Source: an uncultured Bacteroidota bacterium
GTDB taxonomy: Bacteria > Bacteroidota > Bacteroidia > Chitinophagales > Chitinophagaceae
Direction: 5' to 3'
Length of the DNA stretch: 20,278 nucleotides
Assembly: GCA_946479055.1 (NCBI GenBank)
Contig: CAMLEX010000007.1
Span: forward strand, 1 to 20,278
Part shown: one piece after another, positions 1 through 6,479 of the stretch
Layout of the letters: every line of letters begins with the position of its first letter
Position numbering within the stretch: position 1 is the stretch's first letter
Program-made: the position numbers and the translations under genes
The notes under the pieces: model-generated
Told to the model about the DNA's origin: nothing
What the model saw: the letters and a program-made list of their open reading frames with translations, nothing else
The model's database searches: none

Positions 1-185
1 TCTTCATAATAAAAAGTACGCAGCAGGCCTTTTTGAATAAAAAAAATATGGCGGGAAATGTGGCCGGACTGCAGGATCGTTTCTTTACGGGCGACCTGGC
101 GGGTTTTTATTTTTTCGGTTAAATATTGCTGCAAGCCAGCAGATAGGGGATGGATATTATGTAATAAGGCCAACAGGTCTTTCAT
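1..185 (-). CDS. Crp/Fnr-family transcriptional regulator, N-terminal part (cut by window edge)
   Basis: An open frame on the minus strand starts at the ATG at 183-185 and runs off the left edge, giving 61 residues. It begins MKDLLALLHNIHPLSAGLQQ and continues through QVARKETILQSGHISRHIFF to a segment reading KGLLRTFYYE. This is the typical start of the small Crp/Fnr-like regulators of Bacteroidota: a cyclic-nucleotide-binding beta-roll beginning after a short helix, with the 'LL..G....H.FFI.KGLLR.FY' pattern. The DNA-binding helix-turn-helix would lie in the missing C-terminal half. Such proteins regulate transcription, often without a known ligand in this phylum. The call rests on family pattern recognition; the start is the only ATG upstream in frame before the conserved part. 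Confidence 0.75.
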   Translation of the reverse strand, partial: MKDLLALLHNIHPLSAGLQQYLTEKIKTRQVARKETILQSGHISRHIFFIQKGLLRTFYYE

Positions 186-550
186 TGCAGCAAAGCTCTG
201 CAACAATATGTTGGCGTGGTAATCTTTCTCATTTGATAAACGGAATAAAAAATTGGGAAAAAGGAGTGGGTTTGGAACCGATGGCCAGGGCTATAATTAA
301 AATACGAAGCAACGCTTAGTATAGCGATGACTTCCCGGTTCTATTAATTAAAAATTGATTAAAGAACAAATTGAGATTGATGATTATTCAACTATTTGCT
401 ACAAAAATCGCATTGCCAATAATTATATGGAAGGGGTATTTTCAATTGTATTAACAATGAGCCCCAATATCAGGCAGCTGATTTAGGTTCAGGTGCTGGT
501 CAATCGAAGAACTTATTCAAGGGTATGCTACAACCTGTTTTAATAATCAA
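186..550. other. Intergenic stretch with no convincing gene
   Basis: About 365 bases upstream of the Crp/Fnr gene. On the plus strand around 363-486 there is a short open run (KEQIEIDDYSTICYKNR...) ending at a TAG, and a second frame around 474-550 reads AADLGSGAGQSKN, which resembles a SAM-methyltransferase glycine motif. Neither has a clear start or a full domain, so they may be gene debris or chance. No terminator or promoter was recognised with confidence. Confidence 0.4.
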
Positions 551-852
551 CTAGAAGTATTTTCGCAAAAAGCTTCGACTAGAAACAACGTAACCATGGA
601 AAATTTGCTGTTCCTCTTTTTCTATTACACCAATGACGAGGGGCTCATTTTCCAACAGCCAGTCCGGTAAGCCCGTGCGGTCAATTTTCCAGGAGACTTC
701 CCCTTTTTCCATTTTAAAAAAAAGGCGGTTACCCCGTTCATCACTGGTATTTCCGTCGTAGCAGGAAGATCCCCTTTTGCGAAAATTAAATCACGCAACC
801 TCCCGTTGATTTTAATAAGTGAAGTAAACGCAATATTTTTCTGAATATCCAT
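551..852 (-). pseudogene. Small conserved-looking protein interrupted by a one-base frameshift
   Basis: The frame from the ATG at 850-852 reads MDIQKNIAFTSLIKINGRLRD and then becomes implausible. Shifting by one base at about 786-790 restores a coherent protein: NFRKRGSSCYDGNTSDERGN, then RLFFKMEKGEVSWKIDRTG, then LPDWLLENEPLVIGVIEKEE, ending at a TAG at 551-553. Adding back one T in the coding-strand run GATTTAATTTT (to GATTTTAATTTT) gives 100 residues in one frame. I recall short proteins of about 90-100 residues with an 'NGRLRxFNFRKR...DERGNRxFFKM' pattern in Chitinophagaceae, of unknown function. The single missing base in a homopolymer could be a real mutation or an assembly error. No signal peptide or membrane segment is visible. 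Confidence 0.6.
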
Positions 853-855
853 TAG

Positions 856-1028
856 TTAATTAATATATAAATGAAACCCCAAAGCCAGCGCATGAGTCCC
901 CAATAGTGTCTTATAATAAAAGTTTGCCGAAGCTCCGTATGATATTACGAATCGGGCAAGGCCAGGATAATCGATAGTTTTTCAGGAGTAAATTGGACTT
1001 GAAGTTGTCCAAAGATGTTGTCCAGTGG
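856..1028 (-). pseudogene. Decayed 3' end of a beta-strand-rich (outer-membrane-like) protein
   Basis: On the minus strand the reading PLDNIFGQLQVQFTPEK is followed, after a one-base shift in an A-run at about 980-986, by DYPGLARFVISYGASANFYY and TLLGTHALALGFHLYIN, ending at TAA at 856-858. The alternating hydrophobic/aromatic pattern and the terminal strand ending in an aromatic-rich GFHLYIN look like the last strands of an outer-membrane beta-barrel, but I do not recognise the family. The 5' part is absent. It ends three bases before the start codon of the next small gene (852). This may be debris; the beta-barrel reading is inference. Confidence 0.3.
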
Positions 1029-1270
1029 CCGATTTCTACTACAATAAATATATTGTACGTTATGCATCAATGCAAGCAAAATCATTAATGATTTTAAAAA
1101 AATAAATATCGCCCGCTCCTATTTAAATGGGGTATGCATTGGCTTACGATAAAACAAAGAATGCAGGAATTTTACAGGTACATTCTAAAGCGGCGTCATT
1201 CTATTTTACAGCTAAGTTTCATCGGTTCTCCAACGGGAATTTACAGATTATGAAAAGAGTTAATCTATCT

Positions 1271-1396
1271 TTAGGATTTGCTTTTATTGCAGATAGCTTT
1301 CTGAATAAGCTCCAATTCATGCCGCTTTTTTGTATACTCAATTTTATTCTTTTCGTATTTAACTATAATCAAATATTCATCTATGGTTCTAACCAT
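1271..1396 (-). CDS. Small protein (41 aa), degenerate member of a local small-protein family
   Basis: The minus-strand frame from the ATG at 1394-1396 reads MVRTIDEYLIIVKYEKNKIE and then YTKKRHELELIQKAICNKSKS. Its C-terminal half (ELELIQKAI) matches the same position in the proteins at 2011-2157 (EIELIQKVILAK) and 8084-8272 (EVELIQRVIVAK), so the three look like paralogues. The frame is open further upstream to 1522, but those residues show no resemblance to the family, so I prefer this ATG. It is shorter than the 62-aa relative and lacks the N-terminal helix, so it may be decaying. Predicted all-helical, cytosolic, function unknown. The plus-strand frame over the same region looks like a shadow. 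Confidence 0.4.
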   Translation of the reverse strand: MVRTIDEYLIIVKYEKNKIEYTKKRHELELIQKAICNKSKS

Positions 1397-1592
1397 GATA
1401 AAGAGAGATATTTCAAAGTATCTTCGGTTATTGGCTTTAAGATACGAAATTAAATTAACGCCCTTTAGAGTAGTATTATTTAGTTTTCGTCCCGGCATAT
1501 ATGCCGAAGATGCCGCCTGCATTACACCACAACAGAGCGTTCACTTTACAACGGAAACAAACCACTGCATCAGCAATAAGCAAGTGTAGTTA

Positions 1593-1823
1593 TTAGCTTG
1601 CCATTTCTCCAGGAGGTTCCTCTGTTAAAGAAAAGATAGATTGATCGGTTTTCTTTGCTAATTTTCTCAACTCAATTTCCTCCTGTAGATTTCGTAAAAA
1701 TTCCCTGCTTATCAGCAATTGATCAGGATTAGCGACCAATGCTCTTAGGTGAGCATTATAGTTAGTTTGCTCAATAAGTAAGTCAAGAAGGTCGGATAAA
1801 CTTAGCAGTTTTAAATCTTCCAT
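1593..1823 (-). CDS. Small helical protein of unknown function (76 aa)
   Basis: The ATG at 1821-1823 opens MEDLKLLSLSDLLDLLIEQT, followed by NYNAHLRALVANPDQLLISR and a charged helix with LQEEIELRKLAKK. The pattern 'L.SLSDLLDLL.E.TN' then a short linker and 'L..EIE.RK' is one I associate with small cytosolic proteins common in Chitinophagaceae, with no assigned function. It resembles the 62-aa protein at 8084-8272 in plan (S-x-L-x-x-L-x-D-L-L helix then E-x-E-L helix). No signal peptide. The tail TEEPPGEMAS is probably disordered. A near-consensus -7 box (TATACTTG) lies about 20 bases upstream on the minus strand. Confidence 0.6.
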   Translation of the reverse strand: MEDLKLLSLSDLLDLLIEQTNYNAHLRALVANPDQLLISREFLRNLQEEIELRKLAKKTDQSIFSLTEEPPGEMAS

Positions 1824-2010
1824 GGTCTGGGCAGTTAAAAGCTACAAGTATAGGACAAAAATTGTGCTGATTGTGATCCCGCTTAAAAAAAATAATGTTA
1901 TACCATTAATTGGTTAGAAATTCTATATATAAGGAGTTAATACACCCGGCCGTAGTTAATTAAATTATGTGTTGAAATATGCAAACGAAAAAAGCGAGTG
2001 AATTATTTGG

Positions 2011-2157
2011 CTATTTCCATGTTTCTTTGGCTAAAATAACTTTCTGAATCAATTCAATCTCATTTCGTTTGATTTCAGTGTTCGATACATGTTCGTGATA
2101 CTTGTGCATAGCCAATAATTTATTTATCGATTTGGCCATGATCAATAGCTCTGTCAT
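2011..2157 (-). CDS. Small helical protein (48 aa), paralogue of the gene at 8084-8272
   Basis: The ATG at 2155-2157 opens MTELLIMAKSINKLLAMHKY, then HEHVSNTEIKRNEIELIQKV and ILAKETWK, with TAG at 2011-2013. Aligned to the protein at 8084-8272, both start MTE, share the LL...H helix and the E-(I/V)-E-L-I-Q-(K/R)-V-I-(L/V)-A-K end, but this one lacks about 11-12 residues after MTE. The DNA around the start is also shared: both genes read TATCTTTAGTAAATGAC. TATCTTTA resembles the -7 box of Bacteroidota promoters and sits only four bases before the ATG, so a very short or absent leader is possible. Function unknown; cytosolic. Confidence 0.55.
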   Translation of the reverse strand: MTELLIMAKSINKLLAMHKYHEHVSNTEIKRNEIELIQKVILAKETWK

Positions 2158-2245
2158 TTACTAAAGATAAAAAACTAGCCCATTGGATTTTTAAGTTTCG
2201 ATTTTGTAGAACACTTTCTACATTTTAACAAGATTTGAAAAGTTG

Positions 2246-2275
2246 TTGGCTGATTATACACGGCTTTTACTTTTG
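2246..2275 (+). promoter_or_regulatory. Consensus Bacteroidota promoter for a candidate small RNA
   Basis: TTG at 2246-2248, a 19-base spacer, then TACTTTTG at 2268-2275, which fits TAnnTTTG exactly. Spacing and both boxes match the housekeeping sigma consensus known for this phylum. Transcription would start near 2280. No open reading frame follows before the terminator at 2333-2358. Confidence 0.65.
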
Positions 2276-2279
2276 GTAT

Positions 2280-2358
2280 CCAAATTGAATTTATTGGGTA
2301 GTGTTTTTAAAAAGTTGTTAGTTCCAACTTCCGGGTGGATTTCTGATCCACCCTTTTT
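2280..2358 (+). ncRNA. Candidate small RNA of about 80 nt
   Basis: The segment between a consensus promoter (2246-2275) and a strong intrinsic terminator (2333-2358) contains no start codon and no ORF. It can form an internal hairpin, AAGTTG (2312-2317) with CAACTT (2325-2330) and a 7-base loop, directly before the terminator stem. The 5' part is A/U-rich and single-stranded. It is convergent with the VOC-family gene whose stop lies at 2398. I do not recognise it as a known family. A start near 2280 is assumed from the usual distance from the -7 box. Confidence 0.5.
2333..2358 (+). terminator. Intrinsic terminator
   Basis: GGGTGGAT (2333-2340), loop TTCTG, ATCCACCC (2346-2353), then TTTTT: a perfect 8-bp GC-rich stem with a U-tract on the plus strand. 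The minus strand has no U-tract after the stem, so it serves plus-strand transcription although no protein gene precedes it. Confidence 0.85.
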
Positions 2359-2397
2359 ATACTATTAATCCATCACAAGTAGGGTATTTTAAATCGG

Positions 2398-2814
2398 TTA
2401 TTTCAGTGAGTGAAGTGCTAATTTGTTTCCTTCTGTGTCGGTGAAGTGAGCCATGAAACCATTTGGACCTATTGAAGTTTTTGGCAAAAGAATTTTGCCT
2501 CCCGCTGCTTCAACCTTAGAAAGCGGGACGCTCAAATCATCACCACCATTCAGATAAATCAATGGACCATTCATTGATGGTTCAAATCCCTCTCCTTCTA
2601 CGATTCCACCGCCAACGCCACCGTTTTGCATGTCGCAAGGAAGCATACCATACTTGTAGGAAGGGTGTGGCATTTCCTGAATGTCTGCACCGAATAGCGT
2701 TGCATAAAATGCTTTTGCTCTGTCGAAATTTTTTACCGGAATTTCAAACCAGTTGATTGCATTTTTCACGTTGTTTGATTTTAATTTTTTATAAATATGT
2801 TGATACGCTTTCAT
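2398..2814 (-). CDS. VOC-family protein (glyoxalase/bleomycin-resistance-like)
   Basis: The protein carries the vicinal-oxygen-chelate pattern: NAINWFEIPVKNFDRAKAFY at about residues 18-37, a glycine-rich centre (NGGVGGGIVEGEGF), and the closing strand FTDTEGNKLALHSLK. VOC proteins are built from paired beta-alpha-beta-beta-beta modules; members include glyoxalase I, dioxygenases and antibiotic-binding proteins. The substrate cannot be told here. The ATG at 2812-2814 gives 138 aa, but relatives usually begin directly at '(M)KNAINWFEIPV', and a GTG at 2767-2769 preceded by an A-rich stretch gives a 123-aa protein of more typical length. I consider the GTG start at least as likely. Cytosolic, single domain, no operon partner close by. 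Confidence 0.85.
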   Translation of the reverse strand: MKAYQHIYKKLKSNNVKNAINWFEIPVKNFDRAKAFYATLFGADIQEMPHPSYKYGMLPCDMQNGGVGGGIVEGEGFEPSMNGPLIYLNGGDDLSVPLSKVEAAGGKILLPKTSIGPNGFMAHFTDTEGNKLALHSLK

Positions 2815-2926
2815 TAAAGAACTACACGCTGCCCATCTTCATGCTTGCATTGAATTCGTAAAACATCATATCAGCATGTTGGCACCAGATAAATCAGCTA
2901 TCACAGCAAAAGAATATCCGGTATTT

Positions 2927-3185
2927 TCAAAATCCTTTCCTGTTCATTGTCTCCCATTGCCTGTACCTATCAGCGAGAAACTTAAATCCTTTCTGCCGGT
3001 ACTCTGGCGTATGCACTGTAAAATAATCACCAGGAAAATAGTCAAATTGCATACCGGCGTTCAGTTTCTTCATTTCTGTATCTAATAAATGGACCGCACC
3101 CTGCAGTAAAAAATTATCCTGCTCACCAATGGACACTCTTATTTTTCCATCAAGGTCCTTTTCCAGGTTGCTCCAGCTTTTGCAC
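2927..3185 (-). pseudogene. 3' fragment of an alpha/beta-hydrolase esterase (enterochelin-esterase-like)
   Basis: The minus-strand frame ending at TGA 2927-2929 reads WSNLEKDLDGKIRVSIGEQD, NFLLQGAVHLLDTEMKKLN, then FDYFPGDYFTVHTPEYRQKG. This matches the C-terminal end of the putative-esterase / D-family hydrolases of Bacteroidota: the 'KIRVSIGEQDNFLL..AV..L..EM' strand-turn and the 'PGDHFTV' motif, in which the catalytic histidine is normally present. Here that position reads GDYFTV, with Tyr instead of His. The N-terminal two thirds, including the nucleophile serine, are missing because the frame meets the duplicated segment at about 3175-3185. So this is a stump at a rearrangement joint, and very likely inactive. 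Confidence 0.6.
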
Positions 3186-3393
3186 AACGTCACGGCTTGC
3201 TGCTGTGCCGGTATTACCTGATTCATCAGCCCAGACAAATGCCAGTAGTACCGAACCGAAGCCCAAGATATGTACAAAAGTTTCCAGACCGGGTTTCTGT
3301 CATGCGTACATACTCCTTTTCTACCGAATCCGAACGAAAAGGCTGGCCGCAATGATTGCAATGGATGTCAGCTGTTTTAATGCCTGTTGGCAA
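3178..3393 (-). pseudogene. Frameshifted copy of the CxxC/membrane protein (copy A)
   Basis: The frame from a TTG at 3391-3393 reads PTGIKTADIHCNHCGQPFRS and DSVEKEYVRMT as in copy B, then shifts. Relative to copy B an A is missing in ACAAGAAACCC (here ACAGAAACCC, near 3298) and a T is missing in the CTTTTTGT run (here CTTTTGT, near 3281). The two losses place the end of the reading in the esterase fragment's frame. Copy B (7299-7586) shows what the intact sequence was. No function is expected from this copy. Confidence 0.6.
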
Positions 3394-3563
3394 AAATGGA
3401 ATATAGAAAAAAATGAAAATACTCCTGGTAAACTTTCACAGAAAGATCAAATGACCTGCATTCTTTTACAATAGTTTTTTTACTATCGGTATACCTCTTT
3501 ATCCTTGTCCTCTTCCTTCCATAAATTATAAATATAGACGCCTGTTATGTTTCTTTAAAAATT

Positions 3564-3688
3564 AAAAATAATCTGGCGCATCTGAAAATAAGCTTCGAAG
3601 AGCTGGCTGGCACATAAAAAGCCGTGCAGATAAGTACGATGAAAAGCTGGCTATTAAAGGCAGGTTTGCGGATGTTTTAAAGTATTAA
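3564..3688 (+). pseudogene. Remnant of a small lysine-rich protein (copy A)
   Basis: The plus strand reads NNLAHLKI..., then in a shifted frame GADKYDEKLAIKGRFADVLK and a TAA at 3686-3688. The 'DKYDEKLxIKGxFxDVxKV' pattern is one I associate with short cytosolic proteins of Chitinophagaceae with unknown function. There is no ATG in frame, a frameshift lies between the two halves, and the lysine-rich tail seen in copy B is lost. A weak hairpin with a bulge and U-tract (3750-3773) follows and may be the old terminator. Confidence 0.45.
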
Positions 3689-3830
3689 ACTTATGCAAGG
3701 TTTCGTGGTCTTAACAACGGTGAAATGCCCGTTATTTAATCCATAGAATATAAAAAACTCCTGAGGGCTTTTTATATTTTAGTGCATTTGTCTGCTGTTA
3801 TGTTGCCTCGTATATTGCGATCGTGGGAAA

Positions 3831-5267
3831 TCATTCCTGCTTTTTGTCCAACAGTCGTCTTAATAGTTTGCTGCGGAGATCATATTTCCTGTGACCGGCA
3901 TTGACCTGGATGATTTTTATGCAACAATTTTTTCCTGGGTTAATAGCAATGGTATCAGTTTCAGTAATACCCACAAGATATATTCGCTTTGTTCTTTTTT
4001 TATTGAATGTTCGTTGGTATATTTTGCAGTTATCGGTCATGTCTTTGCAATTGTACACGGTTAATTGAAGTCCATCCGTTGTATCGGTGAATTGAAGCAC
4101 TTCAGCTTTTTCCGATCCGAAAACATAAACGTTTTTGGCCAACCTGGCATAATACTTCATAGTTGCTTTCATCATATCATCTCTTCTTCGTTTAAGTATA
4201 TGCGCAATATCATCTTTGCCTTTTCCGGGCATTTCAACTGGCAAAGCATTTACCGCAGCCGTTATAACCGAGTCACCCAGGTTGTTCCGGAATTCCGTGA
4301 CGATACGTATCCAGTCTGATTCTTCTACCTCATTTAAAAATACTCTGTCAAAATTCCTTGCAGTTTTATTGAGCTGGTACAGTCCATTCATGTTTTGTTT
4401 GAACCCTTTAAGATAAGGTGTCGCTATCGCATTAATTAATCTTATCAGAACGCCTCTGGGCCGGAAAAAGGCCTGGTCGTGGTCTACAGCAACCGGGTAA
4501 TACCAGGTTCGTTGAAGCGAATCATATTTGCCCCAACGCCACTGGTCCTGATGCCGATCCCAATCCCCGTTTACCATATCTAACAATCGAGCTCTAAGCA
4601 GTTCAGCCTGCTCAATTACATTATCGTTGTCTTTGGAAAGCTTTTTCAGGAGCTCTTCCATACTTTCAGCTTTAGTCTTTGGCCGTAAAGGATGTCGCTG
4701 TTCAAAAAAATAAGGCTGGTCAGCATATACTTCCTGGTACTTGCCAAGTGAAGTATCATACGGTAGGTAGATCAATTTGGGGTCAGCTGAAGTAGTCCCG
4801 ACTGCTTTCGACATAACCGCGACGCTCAGGCAAGCATAGGGATGCGAAGACGAGATCATATCCTGGGCAAATTTTTGAATTACGGTGTGCCGCAAAAAAT
4901 TTGGCAGCAGTTTCCGGATATTTTTATCAACGCTACGAAGTACCCATTCTGTACTGTCTGCGGAAATCATCCTTAAACTCTTTGTTTGGTGTCCGCCTCC
5001 CGGTTTTGTAATGGTCAGGCCGCCGTGCTCGGTGCGTACGTTGAACACCGGCATCTTTACAGGTAGTTCCCATTCCTTCCGGTAATTTTTGCCTACTGTC
5101 ATGCGTAAGAAAAATCCAGCATTTTTGTATTTCAGGCTGGCTGCTACAGCTACCGAGTCTATTGTTTGTAAAGGTTGGGAAAAGCAGGTGTTTAAGTCGC
5201 TAAACACTATTGGTATAAGCAGAGCCGCAATAACAAGGATACGGAATATTTTATTTTTACCGGACAT
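3831..5267 (-). CDS. Exported protein of unknown function with kinase-like GDWDRH/DHDQAF motifs (478 aa)
   Basis: The ATG at 5265-5267 opens a hydrophobic segment (IFRILVIAALLIPIVFSD, residues 7-24) followed by CFSQP, a typical signal peptide end, so the mature protein acts outside the inner membrane. The rest resembles the central domain of large Bacteroidota proteins annotated as BamA/TamA-like or metallophosphoesterase outer-membrane proteins: YRKEWELPVKMPV (62-74), GGGHQTKSLRM (90-100), STEWVLRS (105-112), DNDNVIEQAELLRARLLDM (213-231), GDWDRHQDQWRWG (234-246), YYPVAVDHDQAFFR (256-269), KRRRDDMMKATMKYY (359-373). No phosphoesterase precedes it and no barrel follows; it ends with a basic KLLRRLLDKKQE. 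GDWDRH and DHDQAF recall the catalytic 'D..H/N' and metal-binding 'D' motifs of atypical kinases such as CotH, FAM20 and HipA; this is inference. A paralogue fragment lies upstream at 5581-5640. Confidence 0.55.
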   Translation of the reverse strand: MSGKNKIFRILVIAALLIPIVFSDLNTCFSQPLQTIDSVAVAASLKYKNAGFFLRMTVGKNYRKEWELPVKMPVFNVRTEHGGLTITKPGGGHQTKSLRMISADSTEWVLRSVDKNIRKLLPNFLRHTVIQKFAQDMISSSHPYACLSVAVMSKAVGTTSADPKLIYLPYDTSLGKYQEVYADQPYFFEQRHPLRPKTKAESMEELLKKLSKDNDNVIEQAELLRARLLDMVNGDWDRHQDQWRWGKYDSLQRTWYYPVAVDHDQAFFRPRGVLIRLINAIATPYLKGFKQNMNGLYQLNKTARNFDRVFLNEVEESDWIRIVTEFRNNLGDSVITAAVNALPVEMPGKGKDDIAHILKRRRDDMMKATMKYYARLAKNVYVFGSEKAEVLQFTDTTDGLQLTVYNCKDMTDNCKIYQRTFNKKRTKRIYLVGITETDTIAINPGKNCCIKIIQVNAGHRKYDLRSKLLRRLLDKKQE

Positions 5268-5767
5268 ACTATATGTACCATACGTCGAATCAAAATTGAG
5301 AGGAATTTAATGCACCCGATCCCATTATCACTAACATATCTTTTAGGTGTTTTAGTACGAATTGAAAGCCGTATGGCGCATGTTATTGAAAGACATAAAC
5401 GTGATGAATCGATCTTTCAACATCCCATGCTATTTATAGATAATTCTTAAAATATTATGCCAAATAATTTCCTTTTCCCGGGATATGAAAGCCTCCGGAA
5501 GACGACAATTTCTTTGGCTTGCCGAAAGGTGACAATATTCTTTAAGTCGGGGAGAAAACTTCTAATAAAAGAAAAACCTACCGCCGCTTCATCATGTCAT
5601 CTCCCCTTCTTTTGAGTACCCGTGCGGTGTCAGCTTTTCCTTGTTGTCAGGAAAATATTTCCACACCAATAATGTATAATCCGCTTATTTTAAGTCGGTT
5701 TTCATTGGTACATTAATTGAAACCTTTCTCGTTGAGTTTTGGGCTATTTATTAATTAAAAAGATTTT
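5268..5767. other. 500-bp gap between divergent genes, with paralogue debris
   Basis: Apart from the fragment at 5581-5640 and a fainter continuation near 5475-5560 (minus-strand NIVTFRQAKEIVVF, compare NVYVFGSEKAEVLQF in the intact neighbour), no open gene is visible. Promoters for the flanking genes must lie here, but no strict TTG-N19/20-TAnnTTTG match was found. Confidence 0.4.
5581..5640 (-). pseudogene. Fragment of a paralogue of the 478-aa exported protein
   Basis: The 60 bases read, on the minus strand, GKADTARVLKRRGDDMMKRR. This aligns without gaps to GKDDIAHILKRRRDDMMKAT in the intact gene (residues about 350-369). Flanking sequence is open only over short distances and contains stops in all frames, so only a scrap of a former second copy remains. 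Confidence 0.55.
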
Positions 5768-6193
5768 ATGAAAAAACTATTTTTTATTTCAGCCTTTGCA
5801 TCGCTGCTGGTATTGGCTAGTTGTAAAGACCGGACTGAGTCGGCCTATTATGACCTGAACAGCGGTAAGACAGTAAAACTGGAAAAAGACAAGACCACAG
5901 GCCAGATGGTAAATGCTGAAACCCGGCAACCTGTCGACATTTATGTAGTTACAGAAACCAAAGACACGATCTATGGCGCAACCGGCGAAGTTATAAACGG
6001 TAAAGTAGTACACCTACAAGACGGAAAGTATCAATATGGCGACCTGACAATTAAACAGGATGAAGACGGGGATTCTAAATTAAAAGACGATGATCTTAAG
6101 AAGAAGATGGATGCAGATGGAGACACAAAAACAAAGGATGAAGATGCGAAGAGAAAAACAGATACTGATGATGGTGAATCAAAGAATAAGTAA
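5768..6193 (+). CDS. Lipoprotein with acidic/lysine-rich C-terminal tail (141 aa)
   Basis: The N-terminus MKKLFFISAFASLLVLASC is a lipoprotein signal with the lipobox LASC and lipidated Cys19. The following K-D-R-T-E-S could act as a surface-export signal, since Bacteroidota surface lipoproteins often have charged residues just after Cys, but the match is weak. Residues 25-95 form a soluble domain with YYDLNSGKTVKLEKD and DTIYGATGEVINGKVV, resembling short repeats around 'T(I/V)YGxxGxVIxGKVV'. Residues about 96-141 are a low-complexity tail of D, K, E, T and G (DGDSKLKDDDLKKKMDADGD and similar). This tail is probably disordered and may bind cations or the envelope. Function unknown. A strong terminator follows at 6245-6291, and the next gene is convergent. 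Confidence 0.75.
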   Translation: MKKLFFISAFASLLVLASCKDRTESAYYDLNSGKTVKLEKDKTTGQMVNAETRQPVDIYVVTETKDTIYGATGEVINGKVVHLQDGKYQYGDLTIKQDEDGDSKLKDDDLKKKMDADGDTKTKDEDAKRKTDTDDGESKNK

Positions 6194-6244
6194 TTACTTG
6201 TCGCCTAAAGCGCAGAATTAAGTTTAAGATGTTTAAGGAGTTCA

Positions 6245-6291
6245 AAAAATTTAAGAGGTTAAGAGCATCGCTTTTAACCTCTTAAATTTTT
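6245..6291. terminator. Bidirectional intrinsic terminator between convergent genes
   Basis: AAAAATTTAAGAGGTTAA (6245-6262) pairs perfectly with TTAACCTCTTAAATTTTT (6274-6291), an 18-bp stem. The loop can extend it through a G-T pair and AGC/GCT. A- and T-runs at the two feet make it work in both directions, ending the lipoprotein transcript (plus) and the hydrolase transcript (minus). Just upstream, 6221-6262 contains several degenerate TTTAAGRRGTT-like units. Confidence 0.8.
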
Positions 6292-6355
6292 AACCGTGTG
6301 ATTGGCCAAAAGATTGGCCTGACTTAAATAGTGAGAACACCAAATTACTCCTGCT

Positions 6356-6469
6356 TCATTGGATTGGAGTGTCTGTCGAATGGCTGTAGTCTGATAACAA
6401 AATTTCAATTTTTTCCAGTATCCAAGCTGTGGCTTGGTCGTCATTATATGTTTTAATTTCTAAGTTCAT
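6356..6469 (-). CDS. Short ORF (37 aa) directly downstream of the hydrolase
   Basis: The ATG at 6467-6469 lies 10 bases after the hydrolase stop (6480-6482). It reads MNLEIKTYNDDQATAWILEK, then IEILLSDYSHSTDTPIQ, with TGA at 6356-6358. Amino-acid composition is plausible for a real protein and the position before a shared terminator suggests co-transcription. I do not recognise a family. It could also be the 5' remnant of a longer gene. Confidence 0.35.
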   Translation of the reverse strand: MNLEIKTYNDDQATAWILEKIEILLSDYSHSTDTPIQ

Positions 6470-6479
6470 TTGATAATAC

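Larger units (their letters stand above)
3175..3785. repeat. Duplicated segment, copy A (partner at 7369-8075)
   Basis: Compared by eye, this stretch and 7369-8075 are near-identical in the same orientation, about 4.2 kb apart. Similarity begins at AGCTTTTGCAnAACGTCACG and continues through the divergent gene pair and its intergenic region. It weakens after about 3690 but is still visible at TGCCCGTTnTTTAATCCA and the hairpin at 3750-3773. Differences are single substitutions plus indels in A or T runs. Each copy contains a minus-strand CxxC/membrane gene and a plus-strand small-protein remnant. Copy A is the more damaged one. Confidence 0.85.

Noticed and set aside
474..550. Possible SAM-methyltransferase motif DLGSGAG on the plus strand
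   Set aside because: The frame is short, has no start, and no second methyltransferase motif follows.
1078..1095. Perfect 18-base palindrome AAAATCATTAATGATTTT
   Set aside because: Too AT-rich to be informative and not linked to a gene start; could arise by chance.
1127..1453. Plus-strand open frame of 108 codons
   Set aside because: It overlaps the minus-strand small gene whose C-terminus matches two paralogues, and its own translation shows no recognisable pattern.
1493..1506. Perfect palindrome CGGCATATATGCCG
   Set aside because: Short, single, not placed at a promoter or gene end; no basis for calling an operator.
2876..3474. Plus-strand frames opposite the esterase stump and copy A
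   Set aside because: They are antisense shadows; the minus-strand readings have clear family similarity.
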